Shown here: piece by piece, positions 48,927-61,080 of the stretch
Layout: every line of letters begins with the position of its first letter
Numbering within the stretch: the stretch's first letter is position 1
Origin: Setophaga petechia
Lineage: Eukaryota; Chordata; Aves; Passeriformes; Parulidae
Length of the DNA: 64,000 nucleotides
Reading direction: 5' to 3'
NCBI GenBank assembly: GCA_024362935.1
Contig: JANCRA010000011.1
Coordinates: forward strand, 9,293,501 to 9,357,500
Program-made: the position numbers and the translations under genes
The notes under the pieces: model-generated
Database searches by the model: none
Told to the model about the DNA's origin: nothing
The model's input: the letters and a program-made list of their open reading frames with translations, nothing else

Positions 48927-51900
48927 TCCAGGATGGTGCAGCTTGGACTCTGGGGCCTGTCGTCTTCTAGGACTGATGAAGCGACTGGGTGGTTCTTCAG
49001 ATTCCTGTGGTCTGAACACACACCCTAGTCATCACTGAGATGAGCACGGAAAAAACCAGTAATGAAAGAGGGCTCTGATTTATTTCCTGATAAAATAACC
49101 TTTGCTCTCAAAGGCTAACATTTCAGCTCCAGCTTGCAGAGAATGATCTTTTATTTCCATCCATCAAAGCCTACATCGTGCTGGATATCCAGAGTATTCT
49201 TCACACACAGCCATGTGTTGGCCAATGAAGGAAAATTACTACCTATAACTTTTTTTTCTGAGGGAGGAGAAAAAAGGAGGGGGGCTGAAGTCTGTATTAA
49301 GGACTGAAATAATTACTATGCATCGCAAACCTGTGACTACAGGAAAACTGCTTAAAAGTACCAAGCAGGCCAAAAAGGTTTTTCTACAGTATAAATAATC
49401 TCTGTGTTTTTTGAAGCCTTTGATTTGAATCATCATCCAAATAATTCCTTTTTTGTTTTTGCTCTGGTTAACATCTTGAATGAGTATTCAGGGCCTTCCC
49501 TCTCTGCTGCTGTATTAGATAAATACCAGTACCTCACGTTTTTGTCCATTGCTGGTGTCACTTGGTGTGAGGTAAGAGCCTGCAGTGTTGATTGAGAGCA
49601 ACAAGAGTAACAATTAAGATTTCCAGTTCACATGGATGATTTCACACCACATTGTGCTGCAAATGGCTACAGGGAACTGTCAGTGTAAGTGAGTTAAAAG
49701 CAAGGCAGATGTTTATTTGCAATCAAAACATTAGCTGAGCTTGATACCTGATGAGGCAGAGGCACCTGCTCAGCAAAGGAACTGTTTGAAATAATGAGTT
49801 GTTTTTCATAAAGGAGAGCCTACTGCAGTATATTTTTCTGAAAATATAACTTTTTAATGTGAGTGGTCTGCACTTGTGTAGAACAAAGTAGAAGGTCTTG
49901 CAGTGCTCACATGATCACTCTAATGAGCAAAGTGATCAGCAAACCCCAAAGCGTGGAAGATCAGGATACACATGGCCCAGGGCCTCTGTACTGCCTCTGG
50001 CTGGGAGTGCCAGCTCAGTGTCAGCCCTGGGTGATGCCAGCATTGTCCCTGGGTTCTGATGGCAAATTTGTGGATGTTTTGGAGTGCTCTGAGAAGGCAC
50101 ATTTTACAGGACTCCATTCTGTTAGTCCTGAGCCTTTGGAGGGTTGGCAGAGCCCCTCTATCAGGTGGGGTTGCTGGTTTTTTCAAAGCTCTGTGAAGAG
50201 GCGCTGTAGCAAGAAGTTTGTGTGGGCGTAGAAAGCAGCAAGGGACTGTTTTTCTGTAAAAGTGGATAGAGGGTGTTCATGGGTGCATGTACTGCAAGTC
50301 ATCCAGCATGTGGGAACAAATGTTTTTATCTACAGAGATTAGCACACAGAAATAAAGGCAAAGAGGAGTGCAGAGACCATGACCCTAAGTCTCTTGAAAT
50401 CATCAGGGATTTCTCTTTTTGCTAGGAGCAGAGCTTTGCTTTTTTTCCTTGGAGAGCTTGTTCAAGTTCAGAGGAGGTGCAGAAAGGATGGGATGAAGAA
50501 GGAGGAGTAGGAAGACTTCTGTGCAGATGAGTGATGCTGACATAGGTCATCAGTAGGCACTGACAGACCCAAAACTCCCCAGACCCCCTACAGAAAGCAC
50601 AAATTTATTTCCTTTGAGTTAAAAAGAATAGCATTTCATAGCTAACAAATATTATAGAGACACTTCCCATGAGAGCCAGGCACTGCAATGCACAGGGAAC
50701 AGAGTTACCTTGAAGAAGTGCAATAGGATTAAAGGTCAACCTGCTGTGTGGGTGCCTCCAGAAACAGTCAGTGGGAGTTTCAAGGGCTGAATATCCTCAC
50801 TGCAGTCAGTTTAGCCTTGAGAAGGCAAGTCAATGTTGGTTTTATTATGAGACAATATTAAATGGCATAGTCCATACAGCCATTAGCCTATCTACCCTGG
50901 CTATAGGGAAACATTCATGGCCCAAAAGAGAAGCTGGGAAAAAAATTGCAGAATAACAGAAAAGAGCCATAATTCCCTCATTTTCAAGTTCTGGTGTTAA
51001 GGACCTACAGGATTATTCCCAGTTCTCAGCTAACCATTCCTTCCTGCTCTTGTTGTAAGCAGTTTTCACATAGCCTGACTTCCCTCAAAGTGTACCCTTC
51101 ATCCACAAGGACCCCATAAAAAGTATTAGGCAAAGATTAAACATTATAAACGTATAACCAGCTCATAAAATGAATTTTAAATGCTAAGCATGAAAGGGTG
51201 AATTTGCCTAAGGGGGCTGCTCTGAACTCCATTGACTCAGGGAAACTTGCTCCTTGAGAGACATATTTATCACTGTAGTTTATTTGTATTACAAGAGGAA
51301 CCACTGGAGACTGGGGGCTTCATTGTGTGGAGTGCAGCTCAGACATTCAATGAGAATAAATTCCCCCTGAATATTTCATATCAAAACTGGTAGGAGAGCC
51401 CTAGGCTAATAATAATAACAGAAGATCTTCTATTGACATTTCTAAGGATGTTCAGAATGAAGGACTTTGCTGAGTGTGTGCTGGTGGCCCTGTAAAAGCA
51501 AAGGGACTCAGCTGAATCCTTCAACATGTCCCACTGCAGATCCTTAGCAGAATCAGCCCCTGAATTGCCCTTTCAGGTGATTTGTACTAGGCCTGGGCCC
51601 TCTGCACTGGTCCCACTTCATATCTTCTCTGGACAGATTGTTCTTATAATTGAGACTCAAATGCAGAGAACATAGAATAAAGCTCCTGGGATATCACCTT
51701 CTTTCACAAGGGCAGACAAGGATCTAGGCATTGGCTGCAGAAGCAAAAATGCTGCATTAAGTGACTTAAACAGCCAGAAGAGAAATGCAGCCACAAAGAC
51801 TACAGGGAGAAGATACAATTTTGTATGGATGATTTGAGCACAAGGGTGGTGGAAAAAAACATTCAGAATGGAGACAGACCTGTATTTATAGTCCTTAATA

Positions 51901-52404
51901 GCTGACCTGATTTTTCAGGCCTGCCAAAGATGTGAGAGCTTTCCCAGAATGATTTATTTTACACCCAACTCCTCAACAAATAGCCTCTATGTCAGTAGAG
52001 TTTGTAACCAAAGAAGCATTGATAATTGCCTGTGTCAAAAGAAGAGTTAAATTTTGCATTAAATTCCAAGCCTTTCCATTCCTCTAGGCTAGCTAACATT
52101 TCCTATCGTCATCTGACTCGAGTTTGTTTTCATGTTTCATTTTCTTTCCTATTGATGTATTAGCCTGGTAGACTGAGTTTTCTCAGAGGGTGAACTTTTG
52201 TGCAAGTTTCATTAAAAATATTTCACAATACCTCTCTAAAATGTGATCTGTGCTTTTGTGCTGATTGAAAATGGTGCAGCAGCTTGTTAAAGCATATGCT
52301 TTTGTATTTCATCAAAACAGATACTTTTTTAAAATGGAAATCTCAACTATTATGTTTCTCTGTGGAGATTAGAGTGAGCATTTTCAAACTGTCAATAGAA
52401 TTAC

Positions 52405-52495
52405 TTTGAGCCTGATTCTCTTGTCAGATGTACCTCAGTAAATAAAGAAAAATTCTTCTGAAATCAGTGGAATTATTCTTATTAAAAACTTCAAT
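52405..52495. repeat. Ancient amniote repeat fragment
   Basis: GAGCCTGATTCTCTTGTCAG, ATGTACCTCAGTAAA and GAAATCAGTGGAATTATTCT resemble the old repeat with CCTGATTCTC, TTACACCAGTGTAAA, GAAGTCAATGGAGTTAC. Diverged; family name uncertain. Confidence 0.45.
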
Positions 52496-54085
52496 GCATG
52501 ATTTAGCAAGGGCCCTTGTTTTTATTATGTATCAACCAAGCTGTCTAAACTGTCCCAGAGCTGCCTGTTAGTAGCATATATTTAACTAGAATATTAATGA
52601 AGGAAAAAGTCTAATTATTTGCATGTAATGTATTTCTTTAAAACTTCACAATAGGAAACAACATGTTTCACATTACCACTTACCTCCTCTAAGGCAAGAG
52701 TTGTTCCAGTGGTTAGACTGTGTGAGAAATTATGTTACATACCACCATGGAGCCTCATGTATCTCTAAGCAATCTGAAATTCTTTAAATCTGCAGATCAA
52801 AATGCTGTTGTGTATTACAACAAGCTGTGCTGTACCATGCTGTCTCCTCTAAAGTCAGAGAAAGAGATGAATAATTCACTAGGGTGCTTTTTAATTTCTA
52901 AAATAAATACTTCAGTGCTGTTCATTTTAATGGATATTGTAAAAGGTGACTTGCTGCAGAATCTGAATGTTCTTATCATTGCATCAGAGTAAACACTTTG
53001 CACTTTTTGTCTCAATGATTTATGCTCTTTGATTATGGTTTCTGAAGCTGTCCATAGTCTTGAGACTTGTTACATTTGTCTGCTGCCATGCCACTCAACT
53101 TTTTCTTTCTGTTGGATAAGCAGTCTTGTGCCTGCTCAATACAGGCATTGAAAATCTCAAGGAACATGTGCAGTAGGAAACAGTGCCATATACTCACATC
53201 CTGACTCTTCCTGGGCTAGCCTGGAACTGGAGGACTCTTACAATGCTAGAGAAAATTTTCACTACTGGACTTTTCTCAGGAGATGGATTGCTTATTTCAG
53301 CTTCTTGATTAACTCAGTGATGGTGATTTTGTTCTACTCATTCAAAATTCTCCTATCTAAGAGCTTCATTCAAAACCAGTTTGCTTTCTTCTCTTTTATT
53401 AGCATGCAAGAATTAGAGGAATCTGCAGGTGCAAACTTTTGCTAATCCAAACTCACAGGTAGGTGGGAAGTTGAAAGATGATGCAAAGGCTCCTCTGTCC
53501 ACTTCTCCTGGTTTATGTAAACATCAGAGAACAAAGACTTCAGGGTAATTATCTTTGTTCTGATCTCTTTGCTGAGGAGACCTGTTTGGAGAACAGAATT
53601 TCTTTTCATGGGAAATTTGACTTGTCCAGATTTGTTTTTGTTGTCAATGAGAAAGTTAGTTCTTTGTTTTCTCACAGATCATTCATCAAGGGAAAAAATA
53701 CAGAAATCATTAAGACATGTCACAGTATTTTATTTTCATTTTGGGAAATACATTTTACTTTGGTAATATGCAAATATCTTGTTTTGATATGCTGAATATA
53801 TTTAGTTTTTCAGAAAAAAAAACAAGAACAGAGACCAGCTCCTTTCTTTCTGATTTCTTTGGAGATTGGTTTATTTGCCCAAATGAAATTTTGTGATTAA
53901 AACAAAGCCCAATTTTCCAAAGAAAACTGTTCTGTGGAAATATTTATTAATCCCAACTTGCTTTTGCTGTTGTTGAATGTTGCTCAGATTGTATCATGGC
54001 TCCAGTTTTCAGCCAGCAAGTGAACCAATCTCTATATCCCTAAGTGTGTGTAGATACATTGCACTTGTACACACGTGTATGCACA

Positions 54086-54172
54086 GGACCAACTTCTGCC
54101 CTCAGCTACGTCTGTTAATCCCAGTGGAGATTACCATCGACCTTGTGCACATATGAATGAAAGTAGAATTTG
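54086..54172. repeat. Ancient palindromic amniote repeat
   Basis: Reads GACCAACTTCTGCCCTCAGC, TACGTCTGTTAATCCCAGTG, GAGATTACC and ends AGTAGAATTTGGC. This follows the widespread old repeat with ends CAAATTCTGCCCTC / GCAGAATTTGGCC, with TTACACCAGTGTAAATCC inside. Start and end look like decayed terminal inverted repeats, which suggests a DNA-transposon relic. Confidence 0.5.
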
Positions 54173-54704
54173 GCTTAGGATTTGTAATCAATATATAAGG
54201 CTTACTGAGTGATTTGAGATGCTCAGAGAAAGCTGTTACATAAATGTTAGTCATTATTATTTGTAATAATTACCTACAGCTGTAACTATGGCAAGCCTCC
54301 ATATAAAAACAGCTAGCCCCTGACATATGGCTTCTGTGCTTCAGCTCCAGATTCCACCAAAGTGCACAATAAACTCTTTCTTTAAAAGCATGTGCCTGAA
54401 GGGAACATGTAACCTCTGGCACACGATTGCAGCCATAACGACGAGGAGAGAATTATGCCATCCTCATTAGCAGCAGAGCCTGACTCGCACAGAAAGGAAT
54501 GGGTGTTGGATCAGACCCTATCATGTGAACAACATGCTCCTGAGATGCAGTACAGCCATGGGCAATGTAGGCAGCAAATTAAATTCAGGTTGTAACTGGG
54601 TCAGGGCTGAAGAACATTTTGTAACCATATTTTTCCAATGTGGCTGCAGATTAGCTGGATCCTTATTTTTGGGGATGTCTTAATTCTCTTCGGTTTTAAA
54701 TTAA

Positions 54705-54871
54705 ATAAATAAAAATTACAAAAAACAAAGCAAAAACCAAAACCAAACCCACCTCCCCCCCGAAATCCCCAAAACTAACAACCAACCAAAAAACAAAAAA
54801 CCTAAACCAAAATAGCAAAAAACCCCTAACCCCACACAGATCCTCCCAAGACAAACAAAACCTTCCAAGTG
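54705..54871. repeat. A/C-rich low-complexity tract with G4-like core on minus strand
   Basis: Made of ACCAAA, AACCAACC and AAAAAC units, with almost no T or G on the + strand. At 54748-54770 the minus strand reads GGGG, ATTTC, GGGGGGG, AGGT, GGG, which fits the G3+N1-7 quadruplex rule if the seven-G run is split by one base. Confidence 0.8.
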
Positions 54872-57800
54872 TCCTCCTACTTTTTCTAGCTTTTCCCATT
54901 TCTGACATGGCCCGAACAGACATTTAAAAGATGAAACACAGAAACTGTTGAGCAGCACACAATGCTGCTACTCAATAGTCTCAGGAGGAAGCAAGGAGTA
55001 TGGCATCTGACTGAAACTTCTTGGGAATTTAGGCAAACAGCCTGTAATTGCCAAATTGATTTTGGCCAGAAGACCAGGGCTAACACCCCCAATAAGTATA
55101 AAGTGCCATGGGATCTTTAATGACCCCACTGCTTTGGACACAGTTTTACCTTTATTTAATGCACATTTTATGTTTGTGAATAATATACTCCATAAAATAT
55201 ATACAGTCAGGAAATGCCAAACATTGCCAGTTTCCCAAAGGCAATTTCAGAGCTTGCAGAGAGCACTCTCAGGCCTCGATTCATGATTGTGTTAAACTTT
55301 GTTTATATGAGGTAATCCAATATTTTATTCATTAAAATGCACCATGCACCTAAGAGGAATTAAACAAATACTTTACTATGCACTAAAATTGTTCTTCCCC
55401 CTTCAGTGAGGATTAAGCAGGAATACTCCATGGGCCCCTGGACCTTGTGCGGTCGGGAGGCTGCGGATGCTGCCTCTGCTGACTTCACAGCAACCCTCTG
55501 GATCTTCTGCCAGGTCCTTGCTGGCAAAGGTAGGGCAGAGAGGACTGGAGAGGGCAGAAGGAAGTTTGTGTAATGAGCTGCCCAGGATGCTGAAATGCCC
55601 TGAGGTCCTCTTCATCTGTGGGGAAAAGCTTTTATCCAAAGACAGCATATGGAGATCCTGCCTTGCCTTAGGATGTTCTGAGACTGATGAGAGCTGAAGG
55701 TAAAGAGATGGTGGGTGCCGTACTGAGGAGGAGAGACTCATAGCAGTCACTCAAAGTAACATGGCATTAGCTGATTAGTAATGAAATGGGTGAAACATCT
55801 GCATTTCTGGATTCAGGGTGGCATCTTCTACAGCTGCTTGGCTTGGGGATTAATTGCCTCTGAGTACCTATGATGAGAATTCAAGTTTTTCTCTGTGTTT
55901 AGTCTGGCTATAAGAGCCCTTTGTGTTATACTGTTGGTAATTTTGCTTGGGTGCAAACAGAACCAGATTTTCAAAAATAGGTCACTAAACTTAGGCTTCA
56001 AGGACTTTATATGCACACACTTAAGTCAGTGATCTGATTAAAAAAAAGCAATCTGAGTGCCCAAGGTCTCCCAAAGTTGTCAGATCTGTAGCCAGGCAAA
56101 TACAGAAAGCTATAATCAGGACTGTGCAATTATGCACATATTTGTAATTTTAAAGATTATGCTTCTATTCTGGTAATGACTGGGGTTTTAAGCAGTCTTT
56201 TGTATTTACTTTTTTTTATAAGGAAAATGATGGTGAAGGTTTCCTGAAATCCAGATCAGGTCTCTTTGGGAAAGACCACAGTTAAGTTCACCTACAGCAC
56301 CCTGACTTGCATCCTGCTGAGCCCAATGTGCAGCATCTGGAGTCACTGGGGTCAGTGTCAGAGGATCTTCATCTGCCTCCAGAGGTCCAACCTCCCACCA
56401 GTGCCAAGAGCAGCTCAGCTTGGCTGCTCTCAACAGAAGGATCAGGTATGACTGCAAACACCACACATCTGAGGGTAAGGTTTTGTATTTCCATATCACC
56501 TCCCATGCATATATTACACCACTTCTAGAAAAATACCAGTAGTGAGAAAATCTGTGCAGTATTTTCAGGTTATAAGTCCTGAGAGCCAACCTGGCATTAG
56601 CAACTTGTTGTTCTCTCTTTATCTCCTTAAAATCTTTCTGAAGATTCATGAATGAAAATATCCTCTTGTGGCTTGGATTAATGTAGGCAAGGAAGGGTCT
56701 TCCCCTCAGTGGGGAGGAGCCTAGGTTTTTCTTGTCAGCCCCCATTTCTGGCACAGAACAACTCTGGACTTTGAACACCATTTGTAGTTTTCAAGGGTCA
56801 CAGATTTGCTGTACCTGAGGTGGGCTTCTGACAAGGATGTTCCATTTGGAAGATGTCTCTCCTGTGGAGCCTCAACCTCTGAAAACAACAGCATCCAAAC
56901 CAACCTGATCTTCACCAAGGTGTGTGTGTCATCCAGCTGTGCTCCTGCTCTGCTCCTGCTTTTTGCAGCCACTCCCTCTTCCTGCCCACCGAGGGCTGCT
57001 GGAGGGCAGGGAGCACTGCCAGAGCCTCCCTGGCCAGCCGCTGGAGCAGCTCTCTCATGGAGGCACACTGCTCCTGTTTCCTTTCTAAAGAGACCTTCTT
57101 GTGCTGGACTCATTCTCTGCTTGGGACTCTGTGGCACACAGCACAGAGGAGGTCAGGGTAGGCAATCTTAATAATTTATTTGGCCTAAAAACCTATTACT
57201 TGCCTCTGTTTCATTAGTCACAGTCCCAGGAGCATTAAGATTAAGGGGTGTTGCCATGATGATGTCTGGTGCTGGGAGACTCACACCAGGAAATGAAGGC
57301 TAAGGCTGTCAATTTCCAAAGTTGATATAAAGCAAAAGGGTGTTTCTGTAAGAATGATCAAAGCAGAGACTGATCTGGAATAAGTATTTCAAAAAGCATT
57401 TTTGGAGCAAACAGGCTGTGAGCACCCCATGCATGGTGGTGATGCTTGAAACAGATCATTCCCCTTTTTAAATGTCAAGTCTTCTACATATCATTCAGCA
57501 GGAGATCCTCCTAATTAGTTTAGACTTTTTTCTCATGGGTCACACCCTTTATCACTTCCCACTCCGTATGACTTGACTTATGGAACAGTTGGCTTCAGAC
57601 ACAGTCTCAGTCCTGCTCTTTGCATGCTATTTGCACACAAATTACTTACATCCCCAGATTAGTCACTCTTCTGTTTCAGTGATACATTTTTGTACGTTGT
57701 GAGTCTGAGGCAGAAGGAGTATCGTTTGGATATGTGAAATCACTCCCAGGATGGGAGTAAGTCCTGGTGCTTGATTAAAAAGTAACACTTCAACACATGT

Positions 57801-60800
57801 AAAATAGCATGGCTCAAGTCAGCTTGGTCAGAGCTAGTTTTGCTTCTCTGTGTAGCCCAGGTCTTAATCTGAGAATGTTTGTTGAAGCACTGAAAATACA
57901 GGATGAAAAGGCAGATTTGGCATTTCTTGTGTCACCCACATGAAAGTATCTTGGAAAATACCTGTGTCTTTCAAGCCCAAGGGGATGCTTTAACCCCTCC
58001 ACTCAGGCATCACTTTCCAAAACAGGGCAATGTCAGGAAGACTCCTTGTGCCAACCAGCCTTTAATCTGCTGGGTGAACTGTCTGCTGGGAAGAGGATAA
58101 GATATGAGTTTGAAAACTTCTGGCTAGAGGACAGGATGTGATCCCAGGTAAGTGGACCAGGCAGCTTCTGGAAAAAAACCAAAACAAAACAAAAACCCCA
58201 ACCCAAAAAAATGCACTACCTTTTTCCTTCCCCTTTTTCTGCTTTGTTTCAGCCAAAAACTACAGTACATGCTGCCAAGTTCAGATATATGGTCAGAGCA
58301 TTGCCAATTAAGTGGCCATCAGAAGGGACAGAGCCCAGCTCATGAAAATATTAATGTCTTAGGTGGGGTTAGGAAAAAGAGACACACACACAGAACCCAA
58401 GAAACCAGGAGATCTTCTGAACAAATACAAGATTTTTGATAGCCAGGTAGCTATTTTTGCAGTGAAGTTAATTACATCCAGGACAGGGAGCATAACATCA
58501 GTGGAAATAATATATATCTATATAATATATCTATATAATATGTAATAATCAGGATCTGAGGGACAGCAGAGATGAGGCTTATTGTGTCAACAAGCCCTAT
58601 GCTACAGTCCCAACATCTGGGCCTCTGCTCTTCTGGAGCCCTGTGGTAGGGGCTCATCCCAGCCCCTGCATGTGGAGAAAAGCTTGGGAATGTGAACACA
58701 AAGTACCACACTTGCAGCGCCGTAAATCAACGGGCACACAAAAGGAATTAAAAGTGCAGGGCTTTTATATTGTGATTTTGGGGAACCCTCACTGGAGAAG
58801 ATTTTTAAGTATTCAGGCTGACAGTAACACTACGTAACAGAGACTGGAAATGGGCCTTACAAAATCACTTCTTTGAGATAGCTCTTCACCAGAAACAGCT
58901 GGAGATAATTCTTCATCTTTCACTTGAAACAGCTATTTCCGTTTAGAATCCATGTGTGGAAGGGAAGGTGGCTCTGCAGCTCCTCTGACATTTTTGTTTT
59001 TTCACAGCTCACCGTGATCAGTGGTGGGTTTTCCATTGGTGTTCAGGTGAAATTACAGTGAAGTAACTTTGTACAAAATCTTGTTGGATCTCTGGGCTGC
59101 CTGCAATGCCAAAGCTTGCCTGAGGCTCAGAGGTTTTGTCTCTGGGAAAAATTAGGAGGTCTTGACAAATAATTGTAACATGCTGTTATAGAGAATCACA
59201 GGAAGGAATGACAAAATCCCCAAATGATTGGGTATTCAGTTCCTTTGTAACATTTTGCTTTTATTAATGCAAAATTGTGCTCACATATGTTATTCAGTGG
59301 CCAGTTTACTGCATCGTATGTTTGAGTCCCTTATAACATACATAAGAATAAATACATTGTGCCAGTTCTGTCTTCACTTGCAAAAAAATTTCTGAAAAGG
59401 AAGAGGGACACAGAACTGTAGATAATCTGCACAGGAACACAAAAATTTTTCTTATGCTTCAACTGAGGAGGGTCTCTATCATATGAGTTTACCTTCTGGT
59501 TTTGGCTTCCAGTGAATACCATGATGCAGAGCAAAACTTAGTAGGAAGAATGAAGTTTTCCACCCCAGATGGTAAATTGATCCAGTTTCACTTGAAACTT
59601 GGCTTTTTTGCAAGTGTTGTTGCATTTGGCCTAGTAGATTATAATGAAATTTTGTACTAGGATTGTTTCACTATGTGAATTAAGTATTGGGCATATTCCA
59701 TTCCTGGATGGAGTAGGACTTTCCAAGCAATTGCTTTTCTTATCTCCAGGGGCTACTGTGATATTCAGAGCTTAAAACGTGGAGATTATGACTCTTGGGC
59801 TCTCACTTAGTGCCCCTGCTGGCACTGAGGTAATATGGGAGGGAAGGATTGAAAACAGCCATCCCCTAACACCATGTGGAGCAGTGATGATCTTGTGGAC
59901 AGAAATGGGGACAGAGGATGAAGGGGCTAGTGTGAGAGCTGAGCTGGAAAGGGATGGGGTGCAGAGAGGAAGGTAAAGATCCAAAACTTTTGGGAGTGGT
60001 GGGGGGAGAAGCAATTGGAATGTGGATGGAGGTAGGGCAACTCCCCAAATGAACGAGAGAGAAGGTGGGTGAGGACATCGTTGGGCAAGAAATTATGTGA
60101 AGGTAGAAGAGAAGGTCTGTGGCAGCAAAGAGTGCTGATGATGTATCCCAGCCCAGCCCTGCCCCAGGAGATGGAAACAGGGAAGTGACAAGCAAAGGTG
60201 GCAGCTCTGTGCACGGGGTGGCCAAGCACTGCCACCAGGCACTGCCGCTGCCAGGCCTGCGAGGGAGCTCTGACTCCTCTGCTTGCACCCTTCCTGCCAC
60301 TGCCCTTGGCTCCTGCATCTCAGCTGCGGACGCCCAGCACAGGGCTGAGCTCTTTAGGGCCACTATGGACTGGCTCTGCATGTCAGAGGGCCCTGGCCTC
60401 TGCAAGCAGACCGGAGATTTTATGTGTAATAATTTATGTGCAATAGTTACAGAGTAGCCTGGATGAAACCTTGATCTGGGCCACACTGTAGTTTGCCGAC
60501 AGGAATTTCATCTCCGGCTTCAGTGCCAGAGATGATAGTAATTTTTTCTTGACTTTTGCATCAGCAATTCTATGTTTTGGGATAGGAAATTGAGTCTTGT
60601 TCTTCTTGGACCTTGAGGAGCCAGAAGATGCCAAGATATTTCTAAGCCCCAGAAGTAGAGGCTATAGAAATTAATCAGAAGCCAAGCCAAAAGCTTCTCT
60701 TTTGGACAACTGCAGCTGCTGGTTTCCCCAAGCCCGAGAAGACATTTCTGAATAGGTTGTCCTGAGCACTTTCTGTTTCATCTGGCATATGGGGTTGAGA

Positions 60801-61006
60801 TTTCATACCAGAGTTGCACTGTTTTTGTCCAAAGTTTTATTTTTTCCTTTGCCAAGATTAAGATCCACTCAGAGGTTCTTATCCAGCTAGCTCTCCTGCA
60901 GGTGCCAGGACATGACTGGATGCTTTAAAGGCTTACTCCTTTTTATAAATGACATGCCAGCCAAGCTCCATTACTGCTCCAGAGAGGTCCAGAGGAACTC
61001 ACAGCA
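54872..61006. other. Intergenic sequence, no gene identified
   Basis: Contains a weak MIR-like stretch at 56,045-56,105 (TGCCCAAGGTCTCCCAAAGT), an A/C-rich run at 58,168-58,212 and an AT repeat (ATATCTATATAAT x2 at 58,514-58,539). Open frames of up to 206 codons (59.9-60.5 kb) and 191 codons (56.2-56.8 kb), both minus strand, show no recognisable domain. Confidence 0.75.
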
Positions 61007-61080
61007 TCTTAGGGGAGAGAGGGCTGGAAGGGATGCGAAGTGACTCAGAGCATCTCCTGCCTTGAGACACACTGGCTGTG
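61007..61080 (-). mobile_element. Old CR1-type LINE 3' fragment, tentative
   Basis: GGGCTGGAAGGGATGCGAAG, TGACTCAGAGCATCTCCTGC and CTTGAGACACACTGGCTG resemble the reverse complement of older CR1 tails (GGCTGGAAGGGACCTC, GGTCATCTAGTCC, CCTGCCTTGAGGCAGG). More diverged than the other CR1 copies here. Confidence 0.45.

Larger units (their letters stand above)
47791..54085. other. Intergenic sequence, no gene identified
   Basis: Contains a 13-bp tandem duplication (TGCTCATCCTCCT at 48181-48193 and 48194-48206), an A-rich tract (48,885-48,926) and an ancient repeat fragment at 52.4 kb. The C/T-rich stretch 48.1-48.6 kb carries long open frames on both strands without domains. The rest is AT-rich and unremarkable. 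Confidence 0.75.

Noticed and set aside
48384..49019. Open frame of 211 codons on the minus strand
   Set aside because: It runs through the complement of the A-rich tract as a Phe/Leu run, overlaps another minus-strand frame and has no domain or splice context. Chance frame in C/T-rich DNA.
56206..56781. Open frame of 191 codons on the minus strand
   Set aside because: Not like any family I know, no signal peptide or repeat, and no poly(A) or intron-exon signs of a processed pseudogene.
59866..60486. Open frame of 206 codons on the minus strand
   Set aside because: Composition is Ser/Pro/Leu-rich with no motif; equally long frames overlap on the + strand. No homology that I recognise.
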